Shown piece after piece: positions 37,814-48,027 of a stretch of 64,000 bases of DNA. Positions within the stretch are counted from its first letter, which is position 1; every line of letters starts with the position of its first letter. The translations under genes were made by a program, and so were the position numbers. The notes beneath the pieces were generated by a model. It was not told the origin of the DNA, made no database searches, and saw only the letters and a program-made list of their open reading frames with translations. Source of the stretch: Adiantum capillus-veneris (taxonomy: Eukaryota > Streptophyta > Polypodiopsida > Polypodiales > Pteridaceae); NCBI GenBank assembly GCA_014529385.2, contig CM043947.1:104435811-104499810 (forward strand), given 5' to 3'.

Positions 37814-38640
37814 ATAAATATGGCTATAAGATGCTTTTTTATTCTAGTGTGTATCTTTCAACATTTGTATAATTTGATATAGTCTTTTTTTTTTTATAAA
37901 AGGTGTGTCAATTTTATGAACACTTGAATGGAGTGCACCCTACTCTAAGGGGACTTCAATGTACTATTGGAGTGCATCCTATTGTAAGGGGACTCTGATG
38001 TATTGCTAGAGTGCACCCAAATTTTTGGGGACTCATTTTTTATTTGATTGGGGCCTATGTTGGGTCATATAGTAAAAGAAATTCATTTTTTGTCAATTCA
38101 TATCGAGGTTGCATTTATTTGGAACTATGAAAGAATTGATGTTTGATGTCAAAATAAAACTTGTAAGTGTGGATCAGAGAATTCATGGACTTTAAATATG
38201 TGAGAGGATCTTTTTCTTGGGCACAAATGTTTGCTTCAAGAATTTTGTCATTACATACTTTATGTGAAAGAGTTTTAGAATCTAAAAGACTTTGAAAACA
38301 AAACTATGGAATCTAAGTGCATGTATTCTTGAATGGCTTGAAAGTTGATGTATACATGCATGTCGCCTTGATGAAGATTTAGATCTGACAAGATGGAAAG
38401 ATATAATTCTTGGACGTTACCTTTGTCAATTTGGTAATAACATATTTAACTTTCTTTTAATATGGGTGGAAAATATATTATTATGTGCATTTGGAAAATA
38501 TATTATTATTTGCATATTTAACTTTCTTTTAATATGGGTGGAAAATATATTATTATGTGCATTTGGAACCTAATTGCTTGACCTTCAAACCAAGATTCCT
38601 ATGTTATTTTTTCATATACTTTTTTATACTGAATTAAGAT
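37814..38640. other. AT-rich spacer with two small tandem repeats
   Basis: GAGTGCACCC recurs at 37931, 37970 and 38009, three units of 39 bp. A 72-bp unit beginning CATATTTAACTTTC is duplicated at 38441 and 38513. No coding region recognised. Confidence 0.7.
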
Positions 38641-40060
38641 TGTGGATGCAAGGTCCACCACTTGTTCAAGCTAGATCTAAGAAAGTATATATACTGAGTC
38701 TTCAAACTAGTAAACCAAGGGGAGAGAGAAGCAGGGTCCATCACTTGTCCAAGCTCATCTCTAGACAACATAGAGAGATGTTATGTCTACTAATTGTCCA
38801 ATATAGTCATGGAGAAATGATAGAAGGTTGATCCACTTGTCCAACCTATCATCTCTAGTAAAATGGGAGGTTTGGCCTTAAGATTCACCATGTAACCAAC
38901 ATATACTTCATTGTATTATGAAGAGTAGAAAAGAAAAGCTCCACCACTTGTCTAAGGTAGTTCCAAAATCAACATGGAGAGAAGAAAGCTTCACCATTTG
39001 TCCAAGATAGGCTCCATTAAAACATGGAAAACCTCATATATGTTGTACATGGAAGCTTTTTTCCAAGGTCCACCACTTGTCCAAGCTAGGATCCATTAAA
39101 ACATGGATAGAAACAAGCTCCACAACTCGTCCAACCTTTATAGCTGCAAAGTGTACCGGTTGTCTAAACTAGGCATGGGAAAATAATAGAAGGTCCACCA
39201 CTTATCCAATATATTATCTCTAATAGCATGGGAGGTTTGGTCTCAAGATTTAGGAATTGGCTGACCTGTATTTCATTGTATTATGATGAATTTGGTTTTA
39301 AAGTCAACTACTTATCCAAGCTATAAGTTTATATCTTGAATGGTATTCCTTCCCATCACTTAGAAAACCAAATGATATGTTGTACATGGGAGGGTTTGTT
39401 ACAAGTCCACCACTTGTCCAAGCTAGTTTCATTGAAACATGGATAAGACAAGCTCCCACCATTTTGTTAAAGCTAGACTCCATTGAAAGTCTAGAAAATT
39501 CCATTCTATGTTGTACATGGGTTTTTGGTTTTAAGTCCAACACTTGTCCAAGCTAAGATCCATTGAAACATGGAGTAGAGAAACACGCCACCAACTTGTC
39601 CAAGCTCGGCAACATTGATAGTAGTTGGTTTATTTTGAAGATCCACCACGTGTCTAAGCTAACTCTATTGAAACATAGAGAGAAGCAAAGGTCCACCAAC
39701 TGTTCAAGCTAGGCTCCATTGAAACATGGACAGAAGCAAGCTCCACCATTTCTCCAAGATAGACTCCATTGAAACATGGAGAGAATCAAAGGTCAACCAT
39801 TTCTCCAAGCCAAGATCTAGTTTCCAACCTATAAGGTTATATCTTAAATGGTAATCTTTCTAATCACTTGGAATACCCATGATATGTTTTTACATGGGGG
39901 TTTTGTTCCAAGATCACCACTTGTCCAAGCTAACTCTATTGAAACATAGAGAGAAGCAAAGGTCCACCACTTGTCCAAGCTAGTCTCCATTGAAACAAGG
40001 AGAGAAGAAAGCTCCATCATTTCTCCAAGATAGGCTAGCATGGATAAGTGCACCTTGAAA
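38641..40060. repeat. Minisatellite array 5 (core on - strand)
   Basis: Diverged inverted copies of the monomer (for example near 38650, 39065, 39405, 39957). Together with array 4 it forms a right arm of about 6 kb opposite in orientation to the left arrays. Confidence 0.88.
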
Positions 40061-40536
40061 CCAACCTTCCTATGAGGCAATAGAGCATATGCTACATATT
40101 TTATGTATGCCCCATGCCTCAAATTAAGAAGTTATAGATTAGAAGTGGACCTTGCTTAAATGTCACATGCAATAAATTAAGGAAAAATAGCCAAGTGATT
40201 GTATTCCTCAATGGATCCTTGCTTTCACAAGTTGTGAACCTTGAGTCACTTTTACATTAACTTGGACAAGTGGTGGACCTAGAAACCAAGCTCTCCATGT
40301 TGAGATAAGTTGTAGGTAGGACATTAGAACATAGACAACGATAATGGATGCAATATACTCCTCTCCTAATAATCCAATTGATTGAAACCATGATATTTTA
40401 GTTGTTTTCATTGTGTATTGTATGTGCATAAAGTGGAATGAGACCTTAAGAAAACTCAAATTTTTGACAAAATCTCTATATTTTATACATGATATATTGA
40501 AAGTTGTCCAACCTGGGAATTGGGATTTTCCCACTT
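40061..40536. other. Right subterminal region
   Basis: AT-rich, no gene. One + orientation core lies at about 40261, and a partial - orientation core (TTGTCCAACCT) at about 40504, only some 40 bp from the end. GGGATTTTCCCACTTTACC borders the inverted repeat and matches the left subterminal motif. Confidence 0.5.
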
Positions 40537-40552
40537 TACCTAATATGGTCTT
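40537..40552 (-). repeat. Right terminal inverted repeat
   Basis: TACCTAATATGGTCTT, the exact reverse complement of 3837-3852. Confidence 0.88.
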
Positions 40553-40556
40553 AACT
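40553..40556 (+). repeat. Target-site duplication AACT, right copy
   Basis: Matches 3833-3836. It is followed directly by the continuation of the gypsy RT. Confidence 0.8.
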
Positions 40557-41577
40557 GGCAATTGCAATGGAGGATCAACACAAATTAGCGTTTGCTAAAG
40601 AGTGGGGAATATATGCATATCGTGTTATGCCTTTCGGCTTAACTAATGCCCCAGCTACCTTTCAAAGGTTAATGACGCACGCGTTCAAAGAATACCTGAG
40701 AATATTCTTAGAAATATACATGGATTATCTTTGTGTACACTCTCTTCTACGAGAGGAACATATTGACCATTTGCAAAAGGTATTTGAAAAATGCAGAACA
40801 TATCAAATCTGTCTTAACCTAGAAAAGTGTATTTTTTTTGTTAGACAAGGCCGCATCTTAGGACACATTGTCTCAAGAAATGGCATAACCACAGACCTAG
40901 ACAAAATTAAAGTCATAGTAGACCTACCCAGGCCTACTAATGCAAAACAAGTGCAATCCTTCATAGGACACTGCGGATATTATCGAAGATTCATATATAT
41001 GTATGCAGTGATCGCACAACCTCTGTATCATTTGCTAGTCAATTTGGACTGGACCGAGGAGTGTGAAAATTCATTCCAAAAGCTGAAGGAAAACCTTGTA
41101 TCAGCACCTGTACTTAAAGCACCGGATTGGGAAAAAATATTCCATGTTCACATTGATGCTTCTGCATATGAAATCGAGAGTATTCTGGCTCTCAACCTGG
41201 AGACGGAACAATGGATTTTCCAGTTTGTTATGCAAGCCGACAGTTAAATAGTGCGGAAAAGAACTACACAACCACCAAAAGAGAGGGGTTAGGAATGATT
41301 TATACTGTAAATAAATTTCGGCATTACAAACAAATTTGTGTTTTTCACAGATCATCAAGCTCTTTTGTATTTGGTGAATAAACCATGCAATACAGGAAGG
41401 ATTGTACACTGGTTTATTATATTGCTAGAGTTTGATTTCACAGTGGTGGTAAAAAAGGGTAAAACCCATCTACGGGTGGATCATCTTTCAAGGATACAGA
41501 ACGGGGAAGCTCCTGAAGGAGTAGATGATGACATACCAGATACTTATCTTTTTAATATTGAAATGATAGCCAAATGA
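40555..41577 (+). pseudogene. pol: gypsy RT second half and RNase H (broken)
   Basis: RT continues LAIAMEDQHKLAFAKEW, then YRVMPFGLTNAPATFQRLM. The catalytic YMDD box reads YMDY (IYMDYLCVHS), so the second catalytic Asp is lost. The thumb and connection follow (GRILGHIVSRNGI, FIGHCGYYRRFI). RNase H begins HVHIDASAYEIES; its middle (NSAEKNYTTT-type segment) is in another frame around 41230-41335, and FFTDHQALLYLVNK to DHLSRIQNG returns to the first frame at 41338-41577. Stops and frame changes make it nonfunctional. Confidence 0.88.
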
Positions 41578-41676
41578 TCTCAGGAAATTGTTAGCATTCT
41601 TTCCTTTGGAGGTAGGTTTGATAACACGAAAGACAGATCCAAACACCAAACAATTCGATGAACAAAAAACTTCTAG

Positions 41677-43265
41677 TTGATTGTTGTAGGACGGCTATAT
41701 CATCTAGGATCAGACCAAATTCTACGATTATGTATAAATCCGGAAGAATTCGAGTGTTATCTTGAAGAAGCGCATGTCCAGGATTGTGCATTTCATTGTT
41801 CAACAGTGAAAAAACACCAAAGCCTGAAACTGCTAGGGGTTTATTGGCCAACTATGTACGCGGACACACATGCTTATGTTACCAATTGTACTATATGTAG
41901 TGCCAAACGACCAGTGGATCACGCGACATTGTTTGAGGTAAACATTGCACCTACATGGAGTCAATATATCATTGATTTCTTAACCACAAGGACGTTTCCT
42001 GAAAACATAACAAGAACACGGAAAAGGGCTATAGAGCTGGAGGCTCGTGACTTTCAGTTAATTGGGGAACAACTCTATAGGCAAGGAAAGGACAATCAAC
42101 TTAGAATCTGTGCAAGTGAAAGCGAATACCTGTTGATTCTAGAACACGCATATGTAGGTATAAGTGGAGGCCATTTTTCAGGCGACAAGACAGCAAAAAT
42201 TGTCTTAACCGCAGGAATATGGTGGCCTATATTACATATGGATGCTGAAGAGTTTGTAAAGCGTTGTGACGCGTGTCAGCACACTAAGGTGCCGATAAAG
42301 AGAGATGATATGCCACTACGGCCAATGATGGGAGCAAGGGCATTTGCAAAATGGGCAATTGATTTTTTGGGACCTATTTCACCCCCTCCATATCGTACCC
42401 ATACCCAATATATCATTGTGGCTACGGACTATCTCACAAAATGGGCGAAAGCCAAGGCAACACAAAAAGCAGATGCATGAACCACTGCATAATTTTTGTA
42501 TGAGAATGTTTTTGTACAATATGGGTTACCAATAGAAATTGTCAGTGATCTAGGAACACATTTTCTTAATGAAGTCATTGAATATCTGCTAGAGGAATTC
42601 ATGGTCATCCATAGAAAATCTGCTCCATATCATCCACAAGCAAATGGACAAGCTGATGCCACAAATAAAACACTATGCACGATTCTCACTAAAATTGTAT
42701 CAGAGTCAAGGACAGATTGGGATCAGCAGCTACACTCAACACTTGGGCATACAGGGTAGCTTACAAAACATTGATAGGAACGACACCATACAACATGGTG
42801 TTTTCCCTAAATGCTATATTATCCATAGAGTTTTTAATTCCAGCTCTACGAGTACGAAAACGCTTAAAATGGACAGGGCATGATCTCTCTTCAAGAATAG
42901 ATGACCTTGAAAAGCTAGACGAACTCTGCTTGAGAGCTTTAGCTTCAATCTATGCTAAAAAGAGAAGGCAAAAGGAGTTTTTTGACAAGCATGTGCATAC
43001 GAAAGAGCTCAAAATAGGTGATTATGTACTTGTTTATACCTTGAAGCAACATGCCAAGAAACTTAAAAAGCGAGGGATGGGACCCTTTGTGATTATTGAC
43101 CTATCACAAAGCGGAGCTGTCAAGCTTGCTACATTAGCAGGTGAAGAAATGCCAAATTGGATTAGTGGATGTCGATTGAAGAAATATCATTTACCACTAA
43201 CACAGGATATGCTTCAACAAATCCATCAAGGAAAACAACGAATGAAGGAGAAACAGAGGGTATGA
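41677..43265 (+). pseudogene. int: gypsy integrase with two H2C2 fingers (broken)
   Basis: A first complete zinc finger (EEAHVQDCAFH ... NCTICSAK, about 41765-41910) is followed by a linker (FQLIGEQLYRQGKDNQ) and a second finger (LEHAYVGISGGH ... RCDACQHTK, about 42140-42290). The DDE core follows: AIDFLGPIS (D), EIVSDLGTHF (D), then YHPQANGQADATNKT, where the usual catalytic Glu is Asp. A TGA at 42478-42480 and a frame change near 42740 break the core. The tail with GMGPFVIIDLS is the GPY/F motif. It would insert element cDNA into chromosomes. Confidence 0.85.
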
Positions 43266-43500
43266 GAAGATGCTCAAGCAGAAGCAAAAGAACACATTGC
43301 GAAAAGAAGGCTTCTGCGACAACAACAACAATGTAGATCACTGTTGCGAATCAATGCCATTCGACTAACGAATTTTGATGAAGACACAGTGGAGTTACTT
43401 TCTATCTATTTGACTTTTTTGTTGAAATTAGGCTTAAAAGGGACTCAGGGGAACTAAGGGCAGCAGGCACGAGTGGCAGTTTTCATAAAAAAATCATCAA
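43266..43500. other. pol tail / spacer
   Basis: Glutamine- and lysine-rich coding remnants (AKRRLLRQQQQ-like) continue for about 150 bp after the stop, then noncoding DNA begins. Confidence 0.4.
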
Positions 43501-44380
43501 GAGACATCCTATGCATAGGATGTCTCAAAGCCATTTCTAGGCACAGAATTCAACAACTCTCATCACACACAGTTTCTGAATAGACTTCACATGCTAGTCA
43601 CCAAGTTCCATCACATTTGGACCAAATTTGACCTCATATGCACGAAAAAATGCAAAGTCAGGGCATAGAGGCAATAATGGGCCATAGACCTGCCAAAACT
43701 TGTCCAAATCACATGAAACTTGCACAATACATTCATGAGCACATAGCCAACCAATCTGTGTGGTCACATGCAAGAAATGATGAAGTAGACATCCTATGCG
43801 TAGGATGTCTAGTTGACATTTTTGGCCTACAAAGGGTATTTTTACATTCCAGATCTTTTCTTATCATCTTCAAGAGCTCATATATCAAGTTTGAAGCCAT
43901 TCTAATCATTTTTGACCCCCAACACCTTCAAGATACACATTTTTAGCCCAAAAACACTACACAGGGTCTTACCAACATCAATTCTTGTCCAAATCAAAAT
44001 CCAAGAGCATGGCCATGTTCCACATACCAAGGACTACCCACAGAACAAATCCCAAGCCATTTTGATGAAATAGACATCCTACGCGTAGGATGTCCCTAGC
44101 ATGTTTTTGACCTTCTGTGCAAAGAATGACATCATTGGAGCCATTACCATGGTGGAAGGATCCCCTATACCAATTTTCAACCCATTTGGATATCATGTGC
44201 TACTTGTTGTGAACTTTCTACCCAATTTTTGACCTAAAGCCTGAATCTGCCCAAAAATCCACTTTTTGATGCCCAAATCCAAATCCAATCACATAGCCAT
44301 GTTATACACGCCAAGGACCACCAGCATGTCAAGTGTCACCAAAATCTGATGAGAAAGACATCCTACGCATAGGATGTCTA
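43501..44380. repeat. Four 24-bp palindromes spaced 284-285 bp
   Basis: AGACATCCT + ATGCAT/ATGCGT/ACGCGT/ACGCAT + AGGATGTCT (last base C in the third) starts at 43502, 43787, 44072 and 44356. Between them the sequence is only loosely similar (shared CATTTTTGACC and CATGGCCATGTT-type pieces), as in an old tandem repeat where the palindrome stayed conserved. It lies between pol and the post-pol ORF of the gypsy element. Confidence 0.9.
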
Positions 44381-44545
44381 AATAAACTTTTTTTCGCCAG
44401 AATTGTACTGTGAGCACATGCACAGTTGCCCAAGTTCCTTTTAAGTTTTATTTTCAATTTTCAAGTCATTTGGATAGTTAAAACTCAGTTTCTCAGCTGA
44501 TATGGAAGAAATGCTAACTTCGGACTACTAAGTGCAACAGGATCT
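44381..44545. other. Short spacer before the post-pol ORF
   Basis: AT-rich, no motif recognised. Confidence 0.4.
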
Positions 44546-45771
44546 ATGGAAGCCGTGGCAAAGTCACCGGCAAAGAATAAAAGGATAACCATAGAGGATT
44601 CTTTGGAAGAAGTAGAGACCTTCTTCATACTAGAAGGAACTCTAAAGCCAACCAGCACGTGGATCCAAGAGGACCTGGTAGAGTCAAATGATCTAAAGAT
44701 CTACCAAGGCGTGTTCAAAGACACTGAAGGAAATGTAATAGAGCTACCCATGCTACTGTAGGAGCTCAATGAGTTCGTCAGAAGCAAGATGGCAGAGTAT
44801 CTGGAGAAGATTGATCTCCACAATTATTTTGAAGCTGTGCCGGCAGGAATCGACATAAAAAGAGTATGGGAATTTGTGACGACAATCAAAGAAGATAGAG
44901 TGGCCCGAGTTACGGATTTGCAAGGAAAGCCAGACACGTATATTATAATCACGGAGAGAGTGGTGGCAGCTGCACTAGACCTCTCCAAAAAAGGGGATAG
45001 TGTAACGAAAAGAAGAGATGAAGTAAAGGTGTACACAGAAAAGAAAGGCAACTACACCTTTGAAGACATTGCCAACCCTAAAGTGGCAATCATGAGTCAG
45101 CTATACAATCAGTATTTCCATATGTGTACAAAGCGGACACAAAAGTACAGAATGCCGCTAGGAGCAATTGCCACAACCTTCACCTAGGTGATGCAGAAAA
45201 GCAAGCCAAAGGTCATCAATTATGCAGCTTATATACATGATGATCTGGTGAAGATGGTCAATAAGAACCCCACATACATTGTGCCAGGTGAGCAAATCAC
45301 GAATGTCATTTATGGGGCATTGCACGCCAAGGGAAGATGACCTGAACCTCCATCGCAAAATGACTGGCTGAGGCTCAAGGAAGAGGAACAGTTCAAAGCA
45401 CCAAGGATGGCAACACGTTTGAAACGCAGGTTAGAAACCGTGCAAGAAGAGCAGCCAGAGTTGAAGAAAGGGAAGAAAGAGAGTGTCCAGGTGCCGGTAA
45501 AAGAGACGAAATCATAGAAAGCGGCACGCCTAGAGCAGCTAATGGAAAGTTTCAGATCTGAAAGAGCCCTCAAAGGATATTTGAATGAGCTATGGAAGCC
45601 GTCTCTAGAAGCAATTTCGGGATCATCCCGAAGGGTGCACAGAGACAGATTTGACAACTATATTAAGAATTTTGAGATTCTGGATGCCACGGCCGAAAAT
45701 ATCCCACATGTACCATTTATAGAAGTAGAAGTAGAGGAAGTCCGATGGCAACTGCTAGAGGAGCAAGAAGG

Positions 45772-45855
<84 letters not shown>

Positions 45856-45913
45856 GACAAAGGCGGACAGGGATTTCAAGAAAAAAGCCGCCAACTCCAC
45901 CGTCCAGCCCTGA
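44546..45913 (+). pseudogene. gypsy post-pol ORF, N-terminal part (broken)
   Basis: One frame runs from ATG at 44546 through KNKRITIEDSLEEVETFF, DIKRVWEFVTTIKED, KPDTYIIITERVVAAALDL and MSQLYNQYFHMC to EDATAEN-like acidic sequence, interrupted by four in-frame stops (near 44758, 45185, 45338 and 45515). It ends in an expanded GA microsatellite that encodes an Arg-Glu run. I do not recognise the family; extra ORFs of unknown role between pol and the 3' LTR are known in Athila/Tat gypsy elements. Confidence 0.5.
45774..45853. repeat. (GA)n microsatellite
   Basis: About 40 uninterrupted GA units inside the post-pol ORF. The expansion length probably varies between copies. Confidence 0.95.
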
Positions 45914-46019
45914 GTCTAGCCCACCGCCCTCACCACCTCCTCGTAGCCCTCCACAAACTCAATAGAAAGAGGAGCAAGACAAACCTGAAGATCAAGAAGA
46001 GTCAAAGCAAGAACAGAGC

Positions 46020-47075
46020 CAAGAGCAAGAACCAAAAGAAGAAGCTAAGCCTAAAAGTGAGTAGCCAGAGCCAAATGAAGCAAAGTATAACACATTTCTA
46101 GACCTACTGGCTGCCAGATATTCAAAAGAAGAGGCTGCCACATTCACATTTGACTTGGAAAGCACGGGGCCCAAAGAGAAAATGCAGAACCTGCGGTTAG
46201 TGGAGCTAAAGGAGATGTCCACTGATACAGTGGACCTGCACCCACCCACCAATGATTGAGATGTGGTGATGACCAAGCTAACCGGGCTAAGAGCACAATC
46301 AATGGCCTCAGAAAGTGAAATGGCAACACTCAAAGCCACTGAAGTACAAATCAAGCTTGAAGTCGACACTTTACAAAAACAAAGCCAAAGGCAGATAGAG
46401 AGAGAAGCAGAGCTGCAAGCCATTCTGGCAAAGGCATTGCAAAGATTCTAGGAGATGGAAAGAGAAAACCAGGTAGCAGCTCAAAGACTGCAAGGAGCCG
46501 AAGAAGAGCACAGAAAACTCAGCAAGACATTGACAGATGTAGAGAGGGAAAGGGATAACCTAACACTACAACTTGTTGAAGAGTCTAAGGAAGTGTAATC
46601 AATGCGCAATGCCAAAGAGAAGGCAGAAATAGAGCAGGAGGCTAGCCAGGATGAGGTCCTTGAGCTCAAGGACCAGCTTAAAGTTAAAGATCAGACCATC
46701 CAACGGCTATGGGAATCTCCAGCCAGAGTCAGAGATACTAGCTTGACTCACACCACTTCAGAGAGGCAGATTTATGAAGAACAAATGAAAGAGATCCAGA
46801 AGGAGTTGACTTTAGAGACGAAGCAAAGGTTGATGATGGCAGAAGGGTTAGTGGTCATGGGCGCCATCAAATTGTTCACTGGCTCGCTTGACCTTTCTTG
46901 CATTATGATGAGAAAGATTTGCAAAACCCTTTTGGCAGTCTTCGAGACGTTCAAACCGGGCCAGGCGAGAGACAATATCTTCTTCTTTCAGGATACTTGC
47001 AGATGTGCCTACGATCTGTCTAGTCAGCCTTCCAAGGCGGTGATACATGTATTGTATCAAAGGATCATATTTTAA
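46020..47075 (+). pseudogene. gypsy post-pol ORF, coiled-coil part (broken)
   Basis: In a different frame from the part before the GA run. It holds LLAARYSKEEAATFTFDLES, then a long heptad-like coiled coil (SEMATLKATEVQIKLEVDTL, QSQRQIEREAELQAILAKAL, NAKEKAEIEQEASQDEVLEL) with stops at about 46258, 46450 and 46597, and a more hydrophobic C-terminus (about 46850-47075). A structural or Gag-like role is possible but unproven. Confidence 0.5.
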
Positions 47076-47266
47076 CCATCCTATGACCTCAAGGCCTTTG
47101 AAGAAGCTTTCTACACCGGCTTCTTCACCATCAACACTGATATATTCGGCCCAACACTATTGGCTCAACATGCAAGATATGAGTCACTGCTCAAGATACG
47201 AGAAACCAAAAGATGAAGAAGAAGCTCAACAGCCATGTCGGGGACGACATGAGCAAGGAGGGGGGG
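47076..47266. other. 3' untranslated region and polypurine tract of gypsy
   Basis: Ends in AAGGAGGGGGG immediately before TGTTAGAAGC, a typical plus-strand priming tract next to a 3' LTR. Confidence 0.75.
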
Positions 47267-47955
47267 TGTTAGAAGCTGGACACACCCTATGGAAATTGAC
47301 TTCTCGGCAGATTATCATTTTTTGTAATTATTCATTTATTGAGAAAACCTGACACTTCACCTTGTAAATATTGGGGCTTACAGAAGTTTCCAGATTGTGT
47401 TTTGAATTTAGATTGAGTAGATGGTTAATTTGGAACATTAGGGTTTGAGAATTATAAGGTATTTATACCACTTTTTGACCTTAATGAAAAACCTTTGTCA
47501 TTTTAAAAGGTTTTGAAGTCTATGAGTGAGTACTGTGTACGAGAGAGAGTGAGAGCTTCATCTTAAAGCTACGCGTATATCGGTGGTCGGAATCGAGTGC
47601 AGAGAAGTGCAGCGTGTTTCCCCCGACGAGAGCTACGCGCCGATACCTACATTGCGCGAGTGACCTATTGGTGTTAGTAGGATCTCCTTCAAGTTATGTG
47701 GTGTTTCGAGATTGTTTGATGGGTGTTCGGCTCTAGAAAGTGTTGTAGGAGGTTTCCTCTTATGCACGCTTGAAGGTTGTGACTTAGACATTGGGTAGAG
47801 ACCTCTGTAGGAATTAGTTAGGAGTCGGTCGAGTGTAGGTTGACACCCTATGCTTACTTCCATGCACCTGCGGGTCGAGCTTCGTCCTTAGCTGGCAAAT
47901 CATGTTAGGTGAGTTCTCGTTGTGCTGAGGTTCATCGTGGCATAACCGTCCAACA
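47267..47955 (+). repeat. Gypsy 3' LTR
   Basis: 689 bp from TGTTAGAAGC to CCGTCCAACA with TGTT/AACA ends, directly after a polypurine tract. The 5' LTR is outside the window, so the boundaries rest on the end motifs only. Confidence 0.72.
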
Positions 47956-48027
47956 ATATTTTTGCCTTGTGTGTTGATTTTGATGACTGTAATATTTCCA
48001 TTTCTTTTTGTTCATGTTTACAAACGT
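47956..48027. other. Short flank between two LTR elements
   Basis: AT-rich host or older DNA ending in AAACGT. With 54387 onward it forms the target site of the gag-only element. Confidence 0.5.

Larger units (their letters stand above)
3837..40552. mobile_element. Giant (36.7 kb) TIR DNA transposon
   Basis: The ends carry a perfect 16-bp inverted repeat, AAGACCATATTAGGTA, followed by weaker similarity. The flanks carry AACT on both sides. Removing the insertion restores the gypsy RT reading GYNQLAIAMEDQ across the junction. Cargo: a DUF7869-like putative transposase (4129-7356, -), a ParB/methylase-like pseudogene (25427-28102), a SET exon (30683-31239), and two HAD phosphatase-like genes (31882-33066, 37038-37813). 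Well over half of its length is variants of one minisatellite core. A 4-bp duplication occurs in families such as Sola, Ginger and Academ, but the protein does not obviously belong to these, so I assign no superfamily. No polymerase, tyrosine recombinase or Rep-helicase was seen, which argues against Polinton, Starship/Crypton and Helitron. Confidence 0.87.
40553..47955 (+). mobile_element. Ty3/gypsy retrotransposon, right part
   Basis: Continuation of the element at 1-3836: RT second half, RNase H, integrase, palindrome spacer, post-pol ORF, polypurine tract and 3' LTR. Without the giant insertion, the part of this gypsy element inside the window would be about 11.2 kb. Confidence 0.88.

Noticed and set aside
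7440-40060. Regular short repeats resembling a CRISPR array.
   Set aside because: The spacers are themselves repeated, spacing is irregular, both orientations occur, and the setting is a eukaryotic transposon with introns.
3837-40552. Polinton/Maverick, Starship/Crypton or Helitron identity.
   Set aside because: No DNA polymerase B, capsid, tyrosine recombinase or Rep-helicase was recognised, and the inverted ends with a 4-bp duplication do not fit Crypton-type or Helitron insertion.
45658-46101. ORFs consisting of Arg-Glu or Leu-Ser runs.
   Set aside because: They are the GA microsatellite read in three frames and on the other strand.
47633-47863. ORF in the gypsy 3' LTR.
   Set aside because: It lies inside the LTR and has no recognisable domain.
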